From contig NZ_FNJR01000004.1 of assembly GCF_900104475.1 (NCBI RefSeq), forward strand, positions 350,890-414,889: a DNA stretch of 64,000 bases, read 5' to 3'. Origin of the DNA: Actinopolyspora xinjiangensis. Its GTDB lineage: Bacteria > Actinomycetota > Actinomycetes > Mycobacteriales > Pseudonocardiaceae. Below, one piece after another: positions 1 to 9,671 of this stretch (its first letter is position 1; every line of letters starts with the position of its first letter). Made by a program: the position numbers and the translations under genes. The notes below the pieces were generated by a model. It had not been told where the DNA came from and ran no database searches. It saw only the letters and a list, made by a program, of their open reading frames with translations.

Positions 1-320
1 GGCAGGAGTTCGCGTTCGCGCCATGCCTGGTTGAAGAAGGTGCAGGACATGGAGCGAGCACCGTCGGTGATGCGCGCCTGCAGGATCGTGCCGCGCCGGG
101 AGCGCATCTTGCGCTTGCCCACCCGCTCCACCCGGGCCAGCACGGTGGCGTGCTCCCCGATCTCGAGCCCACCGATCGCCGTGAGCTCGCCGCGCTCGGC
201 GTAGCGGCGCGGGTAGTGGCGCAGCAGGTCCCCCACTGTGGACATGCCGAACGAGCTGCCGAGGGCCTTGGCGGTCTTGCCACCCAGCACCCGGTCGAGG
301 TTGGTGTCCCACCCGATCAT
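1..320 (-). CDS. recG: ATP-dependent DNA helicase RecG, N-terminal part
   Basis: The reverse strand reads from an ATG at 320 to the window edge and gives 106 residues starting MIGWDTNLDRVLGGKTAKAL, followed by TVGDLLRHYPRRYAERGEL. This matches the N-terminal wedge/OB part of RecG, the branch-migrating helicase that remodels stalled replication forks; the helicase motifs lie outside the window. RecG directly downstream of a DhaL-type gene is the usual actinobacterial order, which supports the call. The ribosome binding site before the ATG is weak, so the exact start is less sure than the family. The gene is truncated only by the window edge, with no sign of decay. Confidence 0.88.
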   Translation of the reverse strand, partial: MIGWDTNLDRVLGGKTAKALGSSFGMSTVGDLLRHYPRRYAERGELTAIGGLEIGEHATVLARVERVGKRKMRSRRGTILQARITDGARSMSCTFFNQAWRERELL

Positions 321-563
321 CGCTTCACCAGTTGTGTCACGGCGCACGGGCCGTGCGCTCGAGGTCGTGGGCCGATCGAACCGTGCAGGCGGGAGGAGCG
401 CCCGTCGGTTCGCATCGGTGTGCACCGGTCAAGTTATCCGAGACGACCGACAGGGCTCACCAGCCCCTGTGGCTCGTGGCCACGTTCCGGTGAGCCGCGT
501 GACACGGACACGACAGGCCCTCCGGCTCCACACGCCGAGCGGGTACGGATGTCGGACCGCTCG

Positions 564-2243
564 TCACTCCACACCCAGCATCAGCTCGGAGGAGGACTCC
601 CCGCACGGGTAGCAGACCAGCTCCACCTCGGGACGGGTCCCGCGAAGGTGCTCGGCGAGCACGTCCGGCAGCGCGGCAGGCGCGTGTTCCGGTACCAGCG
701 CGGTGACGAGCTCCCCGCCCGAGGACAGCATCCGGTCCAGCAGCAGGCACGCCGCCCGCTGCCGGTCGTCGCCGATGAGCACCACCTCACCGTCGAGCAT
801 TCCCAGCAGGTCGCCCTTTCGACAGTAACCGACCCAGGTCAGCGCCTCCCCCGTCGCGACGGTCAGCTCCCCCCTGCGGGTGGCCGCGGCGGCCTCGGCC
901 AGCGCGACGGTGTCGTCGGCGGTACGCCGGTTCGGGTCGTGCACCGCGAGCGCGGCCAGCCCCTGCACCGGAGAGGCCGTGGGGACCACCACCACCTCGA
1001 TCCCCGCGCGCAACGCGGCCTGCGCCGCGTCCTCGGCGGTATCCGCCAGCGATTCCTCGTTGGGCAGCAGCAGCACGCACCTGCGCCCGGCGTCGAGGAT
1101 CGCCTCCAGCAGTTCCCGCGCCTCCGGCACCGCGCGTTCACCGATCGGCAGCGTCAACGCCCCCTCCTCGCGGAAGAGCCGTTCCAACCGCTCCCCCCTG
1201 GTGACGGCGAGCACGACGTGCCCCTCGGCGATCTCCCGCCCTCCTGGGACAGCGCGCTGCCCCGGAATACCGCCCACCGTGTCCGCGGCCTGATCGGCGA
1301 ACCGGGTGACCCTGATGCCGTGCACCCTGCCGAGCTCGATGCCCGACTCGACGGCGGCACCGATGTCGTCGCAGTGCACGTGTACCGCCCAGGTGGCGCG
1401 GGCGTCGTGATCGCCGACTTCCCCGGTGTCGGCCACCGACACACAGTCACCGAGATTCGCGAGCCTGGCGCGCAGGTCGTCCGCCACAGTGGGGGAGGCG
1501 TCGGACAACAGGTACATGACCTCGTAGTCGTACCGGGAGTCGTGGCGGGGCACCTCCTCGCTGACCGGGTCGGACTCCAGCACAGCGGGCGCCTCCGGCG
1601 CGAGCCGCTGTCCGTCGCGGACCACCGCGTACAGCGAGTCGAGCAGGATGACCAGTCCCCGACCGCCCGCGTCCACCACCCCGGCCGAGGCGAGCACCGG
1701 CAGTTGGGTGCGGGTCCGCCGCAACGCCTCGATGGCGGCCCTGGTCGCCGCGCCGACCACCTCGGGGAGCTCGGGTACCGCGTCCCGGCAGGCATCGACC
1801 GCGGCCCGCAGCACGGTCAGCAGGGTTCCCTCCACCGGTTCCGCCACCGACTGAACGGCCAACTCGTCGGCCCGGCCCAGCGCCTCGCGGAACAGCTCAC
1901 CCGTCACGGGGACTCGTCCGACTGCCTGCTGGGCGATGCCGCGAAGCACCTGCGAGAGCAGCAGGCCCGAGTTGCCGCGTGCGCTGTGCAGCGCGCCGTC
2001 GGCCAACGCGGTCAGCACCCGGTCCGGTCGCTCGTCGAGCGGTGTGCTCGCGGCTGCCTCGGCCGCCGCACGCATCGTCCGCAGCATGTTGGTGCCGGTG
2101 TCGTTGTCCGCGACGGGGTAGACGTTGATGTGGTCGATGGCCGCGCGGTTGGCGGTCAGCGCCAGTACGGACAACTCGGCCCACCGGCGCACGGCGGGCC
2201 CGTCCAACGCCTGCAGCACCTTTCCCTCCAATACGTGCCCCAC
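564..2243 (-). CDS. DAK2/DhaL-domain protein, FakA/YloV-like
   Basis: A 559-residue protein from a GTG at 2243. The N-terminal DhaL-type domain carries ADNDTGTNM (about residues 45-53), the Asp cluster that binds Mg-ATP in dihydroxyacetone/fatty-acid kinases, and SARGNSGLLLSQ further on. The C-terminal half resembles the YloV/FakA DegV-interacting region. In Firmicutes the relatives phosphorylate fatty acids bound to FakB; the substrate in actinobacteria is less clear, so no gene symbol is given. It lies upstream of recG on the same strand, with about 240 bases between, and diverges from rpmB. A longer open frame extends upstream to about 2498 but is Arg/Pro-rich and unlike the family, so the GTG matching the family N-terminus was chosen. 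Confidence 0.8.
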   Translation of the reverse strand: MGHVLEGKVLQALDGPAVRRWAELSVLALTANRAAIDHINVYPVADNDTGTNMLRTMRAAAEAAASTPLDERPDRVLTALADGALHSARGNSGLLLSQVLRGIAQQAVGRVPVTGELFREALGRADELAVQSVAEPVEGTLLTVLRAAVDACRDAVPELPEVVGAATRAAIEALRRTRTQLPVLASAGVVDAGGRGLVILLDSLYAVVRDGQRLAPEAPAVLESDPVSEEVPRHDSRYDYEVMYLLSDASPTVADDLRARLANLGDCVSVADTGEVGDHDARATWAVHVHCDDIGAAVESGIELGRVHGIRVTRFADQAADTVGGIPGQRAVPGGREIAEGHVVLAVTRGERLERLFREEGALTLPIGERAVPEARELLEAILDAGRRCVLLLPNEESLADTAEDAAQAALRAGIEVVVVPTASPVQGLAALAVHDPNRRTADDTVALAEAAAATRRGELTVATGEALTWVGYCRKGDLLGMLDGEVVLIGDDRQRAACLLLDRMLSSGGELVTALVPEHAPAALPDVLAEHLRGTRPEVELVCYPCGESSSELMLGVE

Positions 2244-3016
2244 GCTCGCCGCCGAACGCTTCCCCGGGATTCTCGGTTGTCCGCCCGGTGAGCGGTTGCC
2301 GGGGCGCCGACTCGGGTGCGCCCGGGACACATCGGTGAGCGGTCCCGCCCCTCGGAAGGCACGGCCCTCCTCCTGGAGCGGGCCCCACGGGAGGCGACGC
2401 GCGGGCTCGGAACCGAAAGTCCCGGACGGCCCTTCGAGAGTAGTCGCCGGGTCCGATCCTGCTCGGCGAAGGCACGACACGCGAAGCGCGTGGCACACCG
2501 TGATCGGTGGGGTAGACCGCGGCGGCAGGCGGAGACCGGGTACCGGCCCGACGGTCGGGGCCGACGGAGCGGTGGGGCGGGCCGAGCGCTACTCGTCTCC
2601 CGCCGTCTCCGAGGGTGCGGAGCCGTGTTGCTAGACTCCGGCGGTGGAGGAACTCGACGGGACCGGGTGGCGACCAGCCGGTTCGGTCAGGTCCTGCAGC
2701 GGCGGCGAGTTGCGTCGTGACAGCCCGCGGGAAACCCAGGTAAGGCCAGCCACGCTGGTATCGGGTGTAGCCAAGGGAAGACCTCGCCCCAAACCGGAGC
2801 GGGGCCAACACCGTGCCGCGAGGCGACGGATCAGGAAACGTGCGCATTTCCACGCGTTCCCTGCAGCGGCGGTGTACGGGCGCGCAGTCACCCCTGGGTG
2901 AACGGCCTTCACCGACGCGGGGTAGCCGCGTGGCCTCGCAGCGCTGCCACCGCACGAGCACGATCCGCGCCGGGTGGTGCGGAATGGAGATTCGAGCGAA
3001 GTTAGGGGTGTCTGAC
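2244..3016. other. Long divergent intergenic region between the DhaL gene and rpmB
   Basis: These 773 bases separate two divergent genes and contain no convincing coding sequence. TAGACT at 2632-2637 could be a -10 box reading rightwards, which would give rpmB a leader of about 370 bases. The leader is rich in short inverted repeats, for example around 2660-2690 and GCCCC/GGGGC near 2787-2806. I could not match it to a known riboswitch or ncRNA. Confidence 0.4.
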
Positions 3017-3208
3017 GTGGCTGCCGTCTGCGACGTCTGCAACAAGGGACCGGGTTTCGGCATGGCGGTCTCGCACTCACACCGGCGCACCAAGCGCAGG
3101 TGGAACCCGAACATTCAGACCGTGCGCGCCAAGGTCAGCCCGACACAGCGCAAGCGGCTGAACGTGTGCACCTCCTGCCTGAAGGCGGGCAAGGTCGTAC
3201 GCGGCTGA
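3017..3208 (+). CDS. rpmB: 50S ribosomal protein L28, zinc-binding type
   Basis: 63 residues from a GTG at 3017, preceded by AGGGGTG as ribosome binding site. The protein begins [20 protein letters not shown] and ends [13 protein letters not shown]. The two CxxC pairs (residues 5/8 and near 54/57) mark the zinc-ribbon form of L28; many actinobacteria also keep a Cys-free copy used under zinc starvation. L28 sits in the large ribosomal subunit. The gene is monocistronic: a strong terminator follows 16 bases after the stop and the next gene is on the other strand. Confidence 0.95.
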   Translation: MAAVCDVCNKGPGFGMAVSHSHRRTKRRWNPNIQTVRAKVSPTQRKRLNVCTSCLKAGKVVRG

Positions 3209-3224
3209 TCAAGCCTTTCGGACG

Positions 3225-3258
3225 AACGCTCGGCCGGGACCACCGGCCGAGCGTTTTT
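3225..3258 (+). terminator. Rho-independent terminator of rpmB
   Basis: A perfect 13-base stem (3225-3237 with 3243-3255), five-base loop GACCA and a run of five T. It lies directly after the rpmB stop. Confidence 0.9.
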
Positions 3259-3345
3259 CGTTCTCCCCGGGAGAGCGGGGCAACCCCGCCACGCCGAGCC
3301 CCTACCTGCCGTAGCCGCCCGAGACCACGAGGGCGGGCGGTCACG

Positions 3346-4023
3346 CTACGGAAGTTTCCAGTCGATCGGGTCGGCACCGAGTTCCCGCAACATCTGGTTC
3401 GCGCGGCTGAACGGACGGGACCCGAAGAACCCCCGGTCCGCCGACATGGGGCTCGGGTGGGGCGACTCGACACACCCGACGCCGGGCATCAACGGCCGCA
3501 GGCTCCGTGCGTCACGCCCCCACAGGATCGCCACCAGCGGTTCGGGACGTTGCGCCAGCGCCCTGATCGCCTGATCGGTGACTTCCTCCCACCCCTTGCC
3601 GCGATGCGAGGCCGACTTGCCCGGCTGCACGGTCAACGCCCGGTTGAGCAACAGAACCCCGCGTTCCGTCCACGGTGTGAGATCACCGTTGGAGGGGTGC
3701 GGATAGCCGAGATCGTCACAGTATTCGCGAAAGATGTTGGCCAGACTGCGTGGAACGGGATCGACGTCGGGGGCGACGGAGAAACTCAGCCCGACGGGAT
3801 GCCCCGGCGTCGGGTAGGGGTCCTGCCCCACGATGAGTACCCGCACGTCCCGGAAGGGCTGCTGGAAGGCGCGCAGCACGTTCTCCCCGGCCGGCAGATA
3901 CTCACGCCCGGCGGCGACCTCCGAACGGAGGAAATCACCCATGGTGGCTATCCGATCGGCCACCGGCTCGAGTGCTTCGGCCCAGCCTGGTTCCACAATC
4001 TCGTTCAACGGGCTCCTGGTCAC
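3346..4023 (-). CDS. ung: Uracil-DNA glycosylase, family 1
   Basis: 225 residues from a GTG at 4023, the position that aligns with the mycobacterial N-terminus ([13 protein letters not shown]). It excises uracil from DNA at the start of base-excision repair. The water-activating motif GQDPYP is at residues 66-71 (catalytic Asp68) and the DNA-intercalation loop HPSP is near residue 189. Length is normal for the family. It follows thiL on the same strand with a 100-base gap, an order shared with M. tuberculosis. An in-frame ATG at 4053 would add ten residues. Confidence 0.95.
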   Translation of the reverse strand: MTRSPLNEIVEPGWAEALEPVADRIATMGDFLRSEVAAGREYLPAGENVLRAFQQPFRDVRVLIVGQDPYPTPGHPVGLSFSVAPDVDPVPRSLANIFREYCDDLGYPHPSNGDLTPWTERGVLLLNRALTVQPGKSASHRGKGWEEVTDQAIRALAQRPEPLVAILWGRDARSLRPLMPGVGCVESPHPSPMSADRGFFGSRPFSRANQMLRELGADPIDWKLP

Positions 4024-4123
4024 GGGCCATGACCCTAGCGACCTCTTGATCATCGACACCGCCCCCCTGGGTTCCACTCCCCGCTTCGGCATCGGGTATG
4101 GGCACGGAACCCACGGCCTCGGT

Positions 4124-5116
4124 TCACTGCCGCCAGTGCCGCCAGCCGGCTTCCCCGGAGTACTCGGCACCGTCGACCGTTACCCCCTCGCCGGCCAGGA
4201 CACGACCGACGGGGCTCCACCCGTCCGGCAGTCCCGCCGCCTCGGGGAAGGTGGCCACCAGCGCCTGGTCCTCCCCGCCGTTGAGCACCCAGTGCCTGGC
4301 ATCGGCCCCCAGGGCGGAAGCCACTTCGAGCAGGCGCTGGGGCACCTCGAGCTGATCGGTCCGGATGTCCAGCGAAACTCCGGAGGCGGTCGCTACGTGC
4401 TCCAGATCGGCGAGCAGTCCGTCCGAGATGTCGATCATGGAGGTCGCTCCCGCCTCGGCCGCGCTCGGTCCGGCCCCGTAGGGCGGTTCGGGCACTCGGT
4501 GCGCGCCGACCACCGACAACGGCGAGCGGAAGCCACGAGCGAGCACCTCCAGCCCGGCGGCCGACCACCCCAACCCCCCTGCCAGCGCCACGACGTCGCC
4601 CGGCCGTGCGCCGCCCCGGGTCACCGGGGGCCTGCCCTGCAGGTCACCCAACGCGGTTACCGAGATGGTGAGTTCCGTCGCGGTGACCATGTCACCGCCC
4701 ACCAGGCCTGTACCGGCCCGCCGGGCCTCCTCCCACATGCCCGCGGCCAGCTCGTCGACGAACTCCGCGGAGAACTCCCCGGAACACCCCAGCCCCACCA
4801 GCAGGCCGGTGGGAACGGCTCCCATGGCCGCGATGTCGGAGAGGTTCACGGCCACGGCCTTGCGTCCCACGTGCCGCGGTCCCGACCAGTCCAAGCGGAA
4901 ATGCACGTTCTGGACCAGCACGTCGGTGGTGGCCACCACCCTGCTGTCGGAGGCCGAGACCACGGCGGCGTCGTCACCGGGCCCCAGCAGCGTGCTCTCC
5001 GGCTGCCTCCGGTCGTCGGTCACTCGGCGGATGAGACCGAACTCACCCACTTGGGAGACGGTCCGCGTGTCCGGTCTCTCCTCGGGAGTCAACTGGACCT
5101 TCCTTTCGTCGCGCAT
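4124..5116 (-). CDS. thiL: Thiamine-monophosphate kinase
   Basis: 330 residues from an ATG at 5116. ThiL phosphorylates thiamine monophosphate to the pyrophosphate, the last step to the active cofactor. The PurM-like signature is clear: [11 protein letters not shown] near residue 38, [23 protein letters not shown], then [16 protein letters not shown] and [10 protein letters not shown]. The start has GAGAGG almost touching the ATG, so a slightly later start is possible. It is probably transcribed with ung. The first about 30 residues are variable, as in relatives. Confidence 0.93.
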   Translation of the reverse strand: MRDERKVQLTPEERPDTRTVSQVGEFGLIRRVTDDRRQPESTLLGPGDDAAVVSASDSRVVATTDVLVQNVHFRLDWSGPRHVGRKAVAVNLSDIAAMGAVPTGLLVGLGCSGEFSAEFVDELAAGMWEEARRAGTGLVGGDMVTATELTISVTALGDLQGRPPVTRGGARPGDVVALAGGLGWSAAGLEVLARGFRSPLSVVGAHRVPEPPYGAGPSAAEAGATSMIDISDGLLADLEHVATASGVSLDIRTDQLEVPQRLLEVASALGADARHWVLNGGEDQALVATFPEAAGLPDGWSPVGRVLAGEGVTVDGAEYSGEAGWRHWRQ

Positions 5117-5373
5117 CCTCTCGATACGATGCGGTAACTTGCTCCGTCGGGGCCGACTCCGGCCACGTGTGCCCGCCCGTCGCGTCCCGGGCGCTCCGGC
5201 CACTGGTCGGACGTACCACCGGTGGACGGGGCACTCGGCCGGGGCACCGTTCCGGGGACCGGGACACCACGAAGCGTCGATCCGGCCGCCACTTCCCCGA
5301 TCACCCGACCAAGCTGTAGAACAGGTTCCAGTTTCCTCCCCGAACGCTTCCGACGAGACGAAGGGGCACACCC

Positions 5374-5607
5374 GTGGTCCAGGCATACATCCTCATCCAG
5401 ACCGAGGTCGGCAAAGCCGCAGCGGTGGCGTCCGAGATATCCGGCAACACCGGGATCATCAGCGCGGAGGACGTTACGGGGCCGTACGACGTCATCGTGC
5501 GCGCCGAGGCCGAGAACGTCGACAAACTCGGCAAGATGGTCGTGGCCAACATCCAGAACGTGGAGGGCATAACCCGCACGCTGACCTGCCCGGTCGTGCA
5601 TCTTTGA
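5374..5607 (+). CDS. Stand-alone Lrp/AsnC ligand-binding (RAM) domain protein
   Basis: 77 residues from a GTG at 5374 with AGGGG ten bases upstream. The sequence (MVQAYILIQTEVGKAAAVAS, then YDVIVRAEAENVDKLGKMVV) is the alpha/beta ligand-binding domain of Lrp/AsnC regulators without the DNA-binding helix-turn-helix. Such single-domain proteins are common in actinobacteria and are thought to sense amino acids or to co-assemble with full-length Lrp regulators; the partner and ligand here are unknown. It diverges from thiL and lies before the DUF3515 gene. Confidence 0.85.
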   Translation: MVQAYILIQTEVGKAAAVASEISGNTGIISAEDVTGPYDVIVRAEAENVDKLGKMVVANIQNVEGITRTLTCPVVHL

Positions 5608-5736
5608 CCGGGTTCTTCGCTCGGGGGCCACTACGGCCCGGGCTGCGGGCCCTCCCAGCGCCCCGCCACGTCCCGCGTGCCACGCGCGGCGCGGGCGACG
5701 ACACCGGTGCGCGCCCCGGGGAACGCTCGTGCTGTA

Positions 5737-6330
5737 GTGGATGACGTGCGGGAACAATCCGGAGCCGGGCTACCCCGGCTGGTACTGATCGTCGCGTTGT
5801 CCCTCGCGGTGCTGCTGGCGGCGGGGGTCGCCACACTGGGCGTCCTGAGCGGCAGGACCGGTTCGAACGCTCGTCCGGAGCAGGGGGGAGCGACGACGGC
5901 GCGAGGCGATCGCAGTGGGCCGTTGGCGCTGCCTCCGGTCAAGGCCCCGGAGGCGAACTCGGACGAGTGCGGGACGGTGTTGGCGAAACTGCCGGACGAA
6001 CTGCGCGTCGACGGTTCCGCCGTGCCACGCCGCGAACTGGCCGCGCCGAAACCTGCGGGCACCGTGGCCTGGGGCGACGCGGAGCACGACCCGATCAGCC
6101 TACGATGCGGACTGACGGCGCCCGCCGAGCTGAAGCCCACGTCGAAGCTGATGGTGGTCTCCGGGGTGAGCTGGCTGCCGATCAGCAGCGGCGAAACCAC
6201 CACCTGGCTGGCGGTCGACCGGCCGGTTTACGTGGCGATCACCGGTCCGAACGACACCGGTATCGGTCCGGTGCAGGACGTCTCCCTGATCCTGCGGAAG
6301 GAGCTTCCCCGCCGGGAGGTGTCCGGATGA
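5737..6330 (+). CDS. DUF3515 membrane-anchored protein
   Basis: 197 residues from a GTG at 5737; in-frame GTGs at 5677 and 5707 are alternatives because no start has a good ribosome binding site. A single hydrophobic segment near residues 15-38 (LPRLVLIVALSLAVLLAAGV) anchors an extracellular domain that contains CGTVLAKLPDEL and ISLRCGL, two cysteines that may pair. It resembles the DUF3515 family found next to thiL and ddl in actinobacteria (M. tuberculosis Rv2980). Function unknown. It converges on ddl, leaving 165 bases with no recognisable gene. Confidence 0.75.
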   Translation: MDDVREQSGAGLPRLVLIVALSLAVLLAAGVATLGVLSGRTGSNARPEQGGATTARGDRSGPLALPPVKAPEANSDECGTVLAKLPDELRVDGSAVPRRELAAPKPAGTVAWGDAEHDPISLRCGLTAPAELKPTSKLMVVSGVSWLPISSGETTTWLAVDRPVYVAITGPNDTGIGPVQDVSLILRKELPRREVSG

Positions 6331-6495
6331 GCGCGCCCTCCCCGACGCGCGGCTCGGTTCGGCCCGGTGCTGCCCAACCGGCCGAACGAGTCGCCGGTGA
6401 TCCAGTGGTCCCGCGCACCGGCCTCCGGGCCACCCGAACCGGTGCGGTTCGCCGTCACGAATCGGTCTCGCGGAGCGGTGTCCGCGACGCGGCGC

Positions 6496-7587
6496 TCACC
6501 GAAGCCCGGTGCCGCGGGCGATGGCGGTGTCCAGCAGGATGCTCAGCAGACTCGAGTACTCGATACCGGCGTGCGCCCACATTCTGGGGTACAGCGAGAT
6601 CGGGGTGAACCCCGGCATGGTGTTGACCTCGTTGACCACCACCTGCCCGTCCTCGGTGAGGAAGAAGTCGACCCGGGCCAGCCCCTGGCAGTCCAGGGCG
6701 CGGAAGGCGGTGACGGCGGCCTCGCGCAACCGTTCCGCGTCCTCGTCGGAAAGCTTGGCGGGCACGTCGAACTCGGTGATGTCGTCGAGGTACTTCGACT
6801 CGTAGTCGTACCAACCCGCGCCGCCCTCGACCCGCAGCTCCGCGGGAGCGGAGGCGGTGACCTTCCCGTCGGGGAACTCCAGCACACCGCACTCGATCTC
6901 ACGCCCGGACAGCGCGGACTCGACGATCACCTTGGGATCGGTGCGCCGTGCCTCGGCGATCGCGTCGTCGAGTTCGGCGAAATCGGTGACCCTGGTGATG
7001 CCCACCGAGGAACCGGCACGAGCCGGCTTGACGAACACGGGCAGCCCCAGCCGTTCCCTGCGGTGCTCGTCCAGTGTGGGCTCGTCCCCGCGAAGCACTT
7101 CGTAGGTTCCGACCGCGAGCCCCTCGGCCGCGAGGAGCTTCTTGGCGAACTCCTTGTCCATGGCGGCCGAGCTGGCCAGCACTCCGGGGCCCGCGTACGG
7201 GATGCCCGCCATCTCGAGCAGTCCCTGGATGGTGCCGTCCTCGCCGAAGGCACCGTGCAGCATCGGCAGCACGACATCCACTCCGGACAGCACCTCACCC
7301 ACACTGCCCGACTCCAGCGAGACCAGTTCACGGCTGCCGGGATCGGCCGGCAGGGTCAGCGTCCTGCCATCGGTGATCTCCGGCTCGACCCGGTCGTTGA
7401 TGCGCAGCTGCTCCTCGTCGTCCGGCCCCAGGACCCAGGTTCCACCACGCGTGATCCCGACGGGCACGACCTCGAAACGCTCCCGGTCCAGATGAGCGAG
7501 CACACTACCGGCGGAGAGACAGGAGATACCGTGTTCGGTGCTGCGCCCGCCGAAGACGACGGCCACCCGGACCTTGCGTTCTGCCAT
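6496..7587 (-). CDS. ddl: D-alanine--D-alanine ligase
   Basis: 363 residues from an ATG at 7587. Ddl makes the D-Ala-D-Ala end of the peptidoglycan stem peptide in the cytoplasm. ATP-grasp features are present: [20 protein letters not shown] at the N-terminus, [27 protein letters not shown] and the metal-binding end [21 protein letters not shown] element lies 13 bases before the ATG at 7587 and touches another in-frame ATG at 7599, so the start could be up to four codons earlier. It follows the MocR gene by 47 bases on the same strand and may be cotranscribed. Confidence 0.95.
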   Translation of the reverse strand: MAERKVRVAVVFGGRSTEHGISCLSAGSVLAHLDRERFEVVPVGITRGGTWVLGPDDEEQLRINDRVEPEITDGRTLTLPADPGSRELVSLESGSVGEVLSGVDVVLPMLHGAFGEDGTIQGLLEMAGIPYAGPGVLASSAAMDKEFAKKLLAAEGLAVGTYEVLRGDEPTLDEHRRERLGLPVFVKPARAGSSVGITRVTDFAELDDAIAEARRTDPKVIVESALSGREIECGVLEFPDGKVTASAPAELRVEGGAGWYDYESKYLDDITEFDVPAKLSDEDAERLREAAVTAFRALDCQGLARVDFFLTEDGQVVVNEVNTMPGFTPISLYPRMWAHAGIEYSSLLSILLDTAIARGTGLR

Positions 7588-7634
7588 ACGGAGCACCATA
7601 CCTCCCCCGGAACGCGCGGACCGCCGGCGGCTGA

Positions 7635-9047
7635 TCACCCCCCGGCGATCTCCTCGACCAGGAGCGGCAGCGTGCTCCGCAGCTCCCGCTCGCCACAGGC
7701 CGCGTATCCGAGGGCCAGCCCGTACCACTGCTGCTGGGCCAGGTGGTGCCTGCGCAGACCGTCGACGAACACCCCGCGTCTCCCCAGGTCCCCGATGACG
7801 CGGCGCTCGGCTTCGCCGTCCGACAGCGGCAGCACGACGTGTGCCCCGGCTCGGTCCCCGAACAGCTCGAAGCCCGCCCGATCGAAAGCCGCCACGATCA
7901 GCTCCCTCCTGCGGGAGAACTCACGCCGCAACCGCCGCAGATGCCTGCCCAGGTCCCCGTTGGCGGCGAACTCGGTGAGCAGCCACTGCCCCGCCGGGGC
8001 GGGTCGGGTGCCGGTGCGTTGGCGGTACTCCAGCACGGCGGCGGTCACCCACTCCGGGGCGAGCAGCCAGCCGACCCCGAGCGTGGGGGTGAGTATTTTG
8101 CTGGTGGTGCCCAGGTGCACCACCACGTCCGGCGCCATGGCGGCCAGGACCGGCAGCGGAGCCACGTCGTAACGCAGTTCTCCGTCGTAGTCGTCCTCGA
8201 CGATCAACCACCCGGCCGCTCGTGCCCGCTCGATCAGCGCGGTCCGCCGCTGGGCCGGCATCCTCCCCCCGAGGGGATACTGGTGAGCGGGCGAGCAGTA
8301 GACGGCGTTCACGTGTTCGGGGATACGTTCCACCACGATCCCGGAGTGGTCCACCGGCACCGGGTGCACCTCGACACCGGCCGCGCGCAACGCCCCCACC
8401 GCCCGCTGGTATCCGGGGTCCTCGATGGCCACCGACATCCCGGGACGCAGCACCGAGGCGGCCAGTTCGGCGAGGGCCGAGGTGGTACCGGCCGTGGCCA
8501 GCACCGAGTTCTCGGCGGGGCCCTCCACCACCAGACCGCGGTGGCGCAACAGGTGCTCGACGACGGCCGCGCGGTACTCCGGAACCCCGGCCCGGTAGGG
8601 CAGGGTGGACGGAGCCTTGTCCCCGGCGGCGCGCCAGGCGCGGCGCCAGGCGGCACGGTCGATGCCCTCCGACCACGGTGCGCCGGGGGCGAGTAACACC
8701 CCCTCCTCCGTTCCGGTCTCCCGCTCGGAGACCTCGCCACCCCGCGTGGTTCCGGACACTCCGGGCGGAGCCGCCGTGACGTAGGTGCCGGACCCGTGCC
8801 TGCCCGCGATCCAACCCTCGGCGTGGAGCTGCTCGTAGGCGGCCGCCGTGACGGTGCGACTGACGTCGAGGTGCCGGGCCAGCGCACGTGTGGAGGGCAG
8901 CCGGTCACCGCGTCGGAGTTGGCCCCGGGTAGCGGCGTCGCGCAACTCCGCGGCGAGTTGCGCCGCCAACGGTCGGGGACTCGCACGGTCCAGCTCCACC
9001 GCCAGTTCCAACGGCGGCGCTCCGGAAGGGAAAACCCTGGGTGGCAT
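7635..9047 (-). CDS. MocR/PdxR-family transcriptional regulator
   Basis: 470 residues from an ATG at 9047 preceded by AGGGAG. It fuses an N-terminal GntR winged helix (about residues 22-92, with [18 protein letters not shown]) to a fold-type-I aminotransferase-like domain. The PLP lysine is K317 in [11 protein letters not shown], and [10 protein letters not shown] is the second conserved block. MocR regulators sense PLP or PLP-amino acid adducts. A PLP-dependent sulfur enzyme and a cysteine dioxygenase lie 1-2 kb away, but the divergent GNAT gene at 9165 is the most likely direct target. An imperfect palindrome lies between the two genes. Confidence 0.88.
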   Translation of the reverse strand: MPPRVFPSGAPPLELAVELDRASPRPLAAQLAAELRDAATRGQLRRGDRLPSTRALARHLDVSRTVTAAAYEQLHAEGWIAGRHGSGTYVTAAPPGVSGTTRGGEVSERETGTEEGVLLAPGAPWSEGIDRAAWRRAWRAAGDKAPSTLPYRAGVPEYRAAVVEHLLRHRGLVVEGPAENSVLATAGTTSALAELAASVLRPGMSVAIEDPGYQRAVGALRAAGVEVHPVPVDHSGIVVERIPEHVNAVYCSPAHQYPLGGRMPAQRRTALIERARAAGWLIVEDDYDGELRYDVAPLPVLAAMAPDVVVHLGTTSKILTPTLGVGWLLAPEWVTAAVLEYRQRTGTRPAPAGQWLLTEFAANGDLGRHLRRLRREFSRRRELIVAAFDRAGFELFGDRAGAHVVLPLSDGEAERRVIGDLGRRGVFVDGLRRHHLAQQQWYGLALGYAACGERELRSTLPLLVEEIAGG

Positions 9048-9061
9048 TTTCGAATACTCCC

Positions 9062-9075
9062 TGAATGGCCCTTCA
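9062..9075. promoter_or_regulatory. Candidate MocR operator
   Basis: TGAATGGCCCTTCA matches its own reverse complement at 12 of 14 positions. It lies in the 117-base gap between mocR and the divergent acetyltransferase. Role inferred from position only. Confidence 0.35.
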
Positions 9076-9164
9076 ATGATGCCACCTTTCGGGCGACGCT
9101 ACGGAGGCGGTCGCCGGGTCGGCGAGCGCACGCCCACCCAACGCACGCCAATCGGGAGGTGGCA

Positions 9165-9608
9165 TTGCTGGTCAGGGAGCTCGATCACGAGGAGACCGTG
9201 GCCGCGTATCCGGTGCTCCGGGAACTGCGGCCGCATTTTGAGACGGTCGCGGAGTTCCTGGCCGCGGTCGGCAGGCAACGACGGCACGGCTACCGGCTCA
9301 TAGCTGCCTACGCCCCGGAGGAACGGGTGGTGGCGGCTGCCGGATTCCGGGCCGGTGAGTGCCTTGCCTGGGGACACTACGTCTACGTCGACGATCTGTG
9401 CACCCTGCCTCGGGCCAGGGGAAACGGTTACGCGGGTGAGCTGTTGCGCTGGATAGAACGGGAGGCGGCGGCGACGGGGGCGGGCGAGATCCACCTCGAC
9501 TCGGGCAACGGACGACACGCCGCTCACCGGTTGTACGCGAACAGCGGGTTCACCGCGCCTTCCACGCACTTCGTGCGAAAGCTCGACTCCACGGTCACGT
9601 CCTCCTGA
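9165..9608 (+). CDS. GNAT-family N-acetyltransferase
   Basis: 147 residues, taken from a TTG at 9165 because GGGAGG lies five bases before it; a GTG at 9159 overlaps that ribosome binding site and is less likely. The acetyl-CoA loop is seen as VDDLCTLPRARGNGYAGELL, followed by HRLYANSGF at the C-terminus. GNAT enzymes move acetyl groups to amines; the substrate cannot be told from sequence. It is divergent from mocR, an arrangement in which MocR proteins usually control the neighbour. Confidence 0.78.
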   Translation: MLVRELDHEETVAAYPVLRELRPHFETVAEFLAAVGRQRRHGYRLIAAYAPEERVVAAAGFRAGECLAWGHYVYVDDLCTLPRARGNGYAGELLRWIEREAAATGAGEIHLDSGNGRHAAHRLYANSGFTAPSTHFVRKLDSTVTSS

Positions 9609-9671
9609 ACCACCCCGAGGACGTACGGCGAGGAAGAGCGCACCGGAACTCCTCGGTTCCGGAGAAACTCT

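Noticed and set aside
150..2291. A 713-codon plus-strand frame opposite the DhaL gene
   Set aside because: Arg/Gln/Pro-rich composition with no family resemblance, antisense to a clear DhaL-type protein; a typical high-GC shadow frame.
2640..2830. Possible cobalamin riboswitch upstream of rpmB
   Set aside because: GGGAAGACCT near 2776 recalls a B12 box, but the conserved core blocks and their spacing are missing, and rpmB is not an expected target.
6327..6608. Frame starting in an ATGA overlap with the DUF3515 gene
   Set aside because: Arg/Ala-rich, runs into the antisense of ddl and shows no family; the overlap is probably chance.
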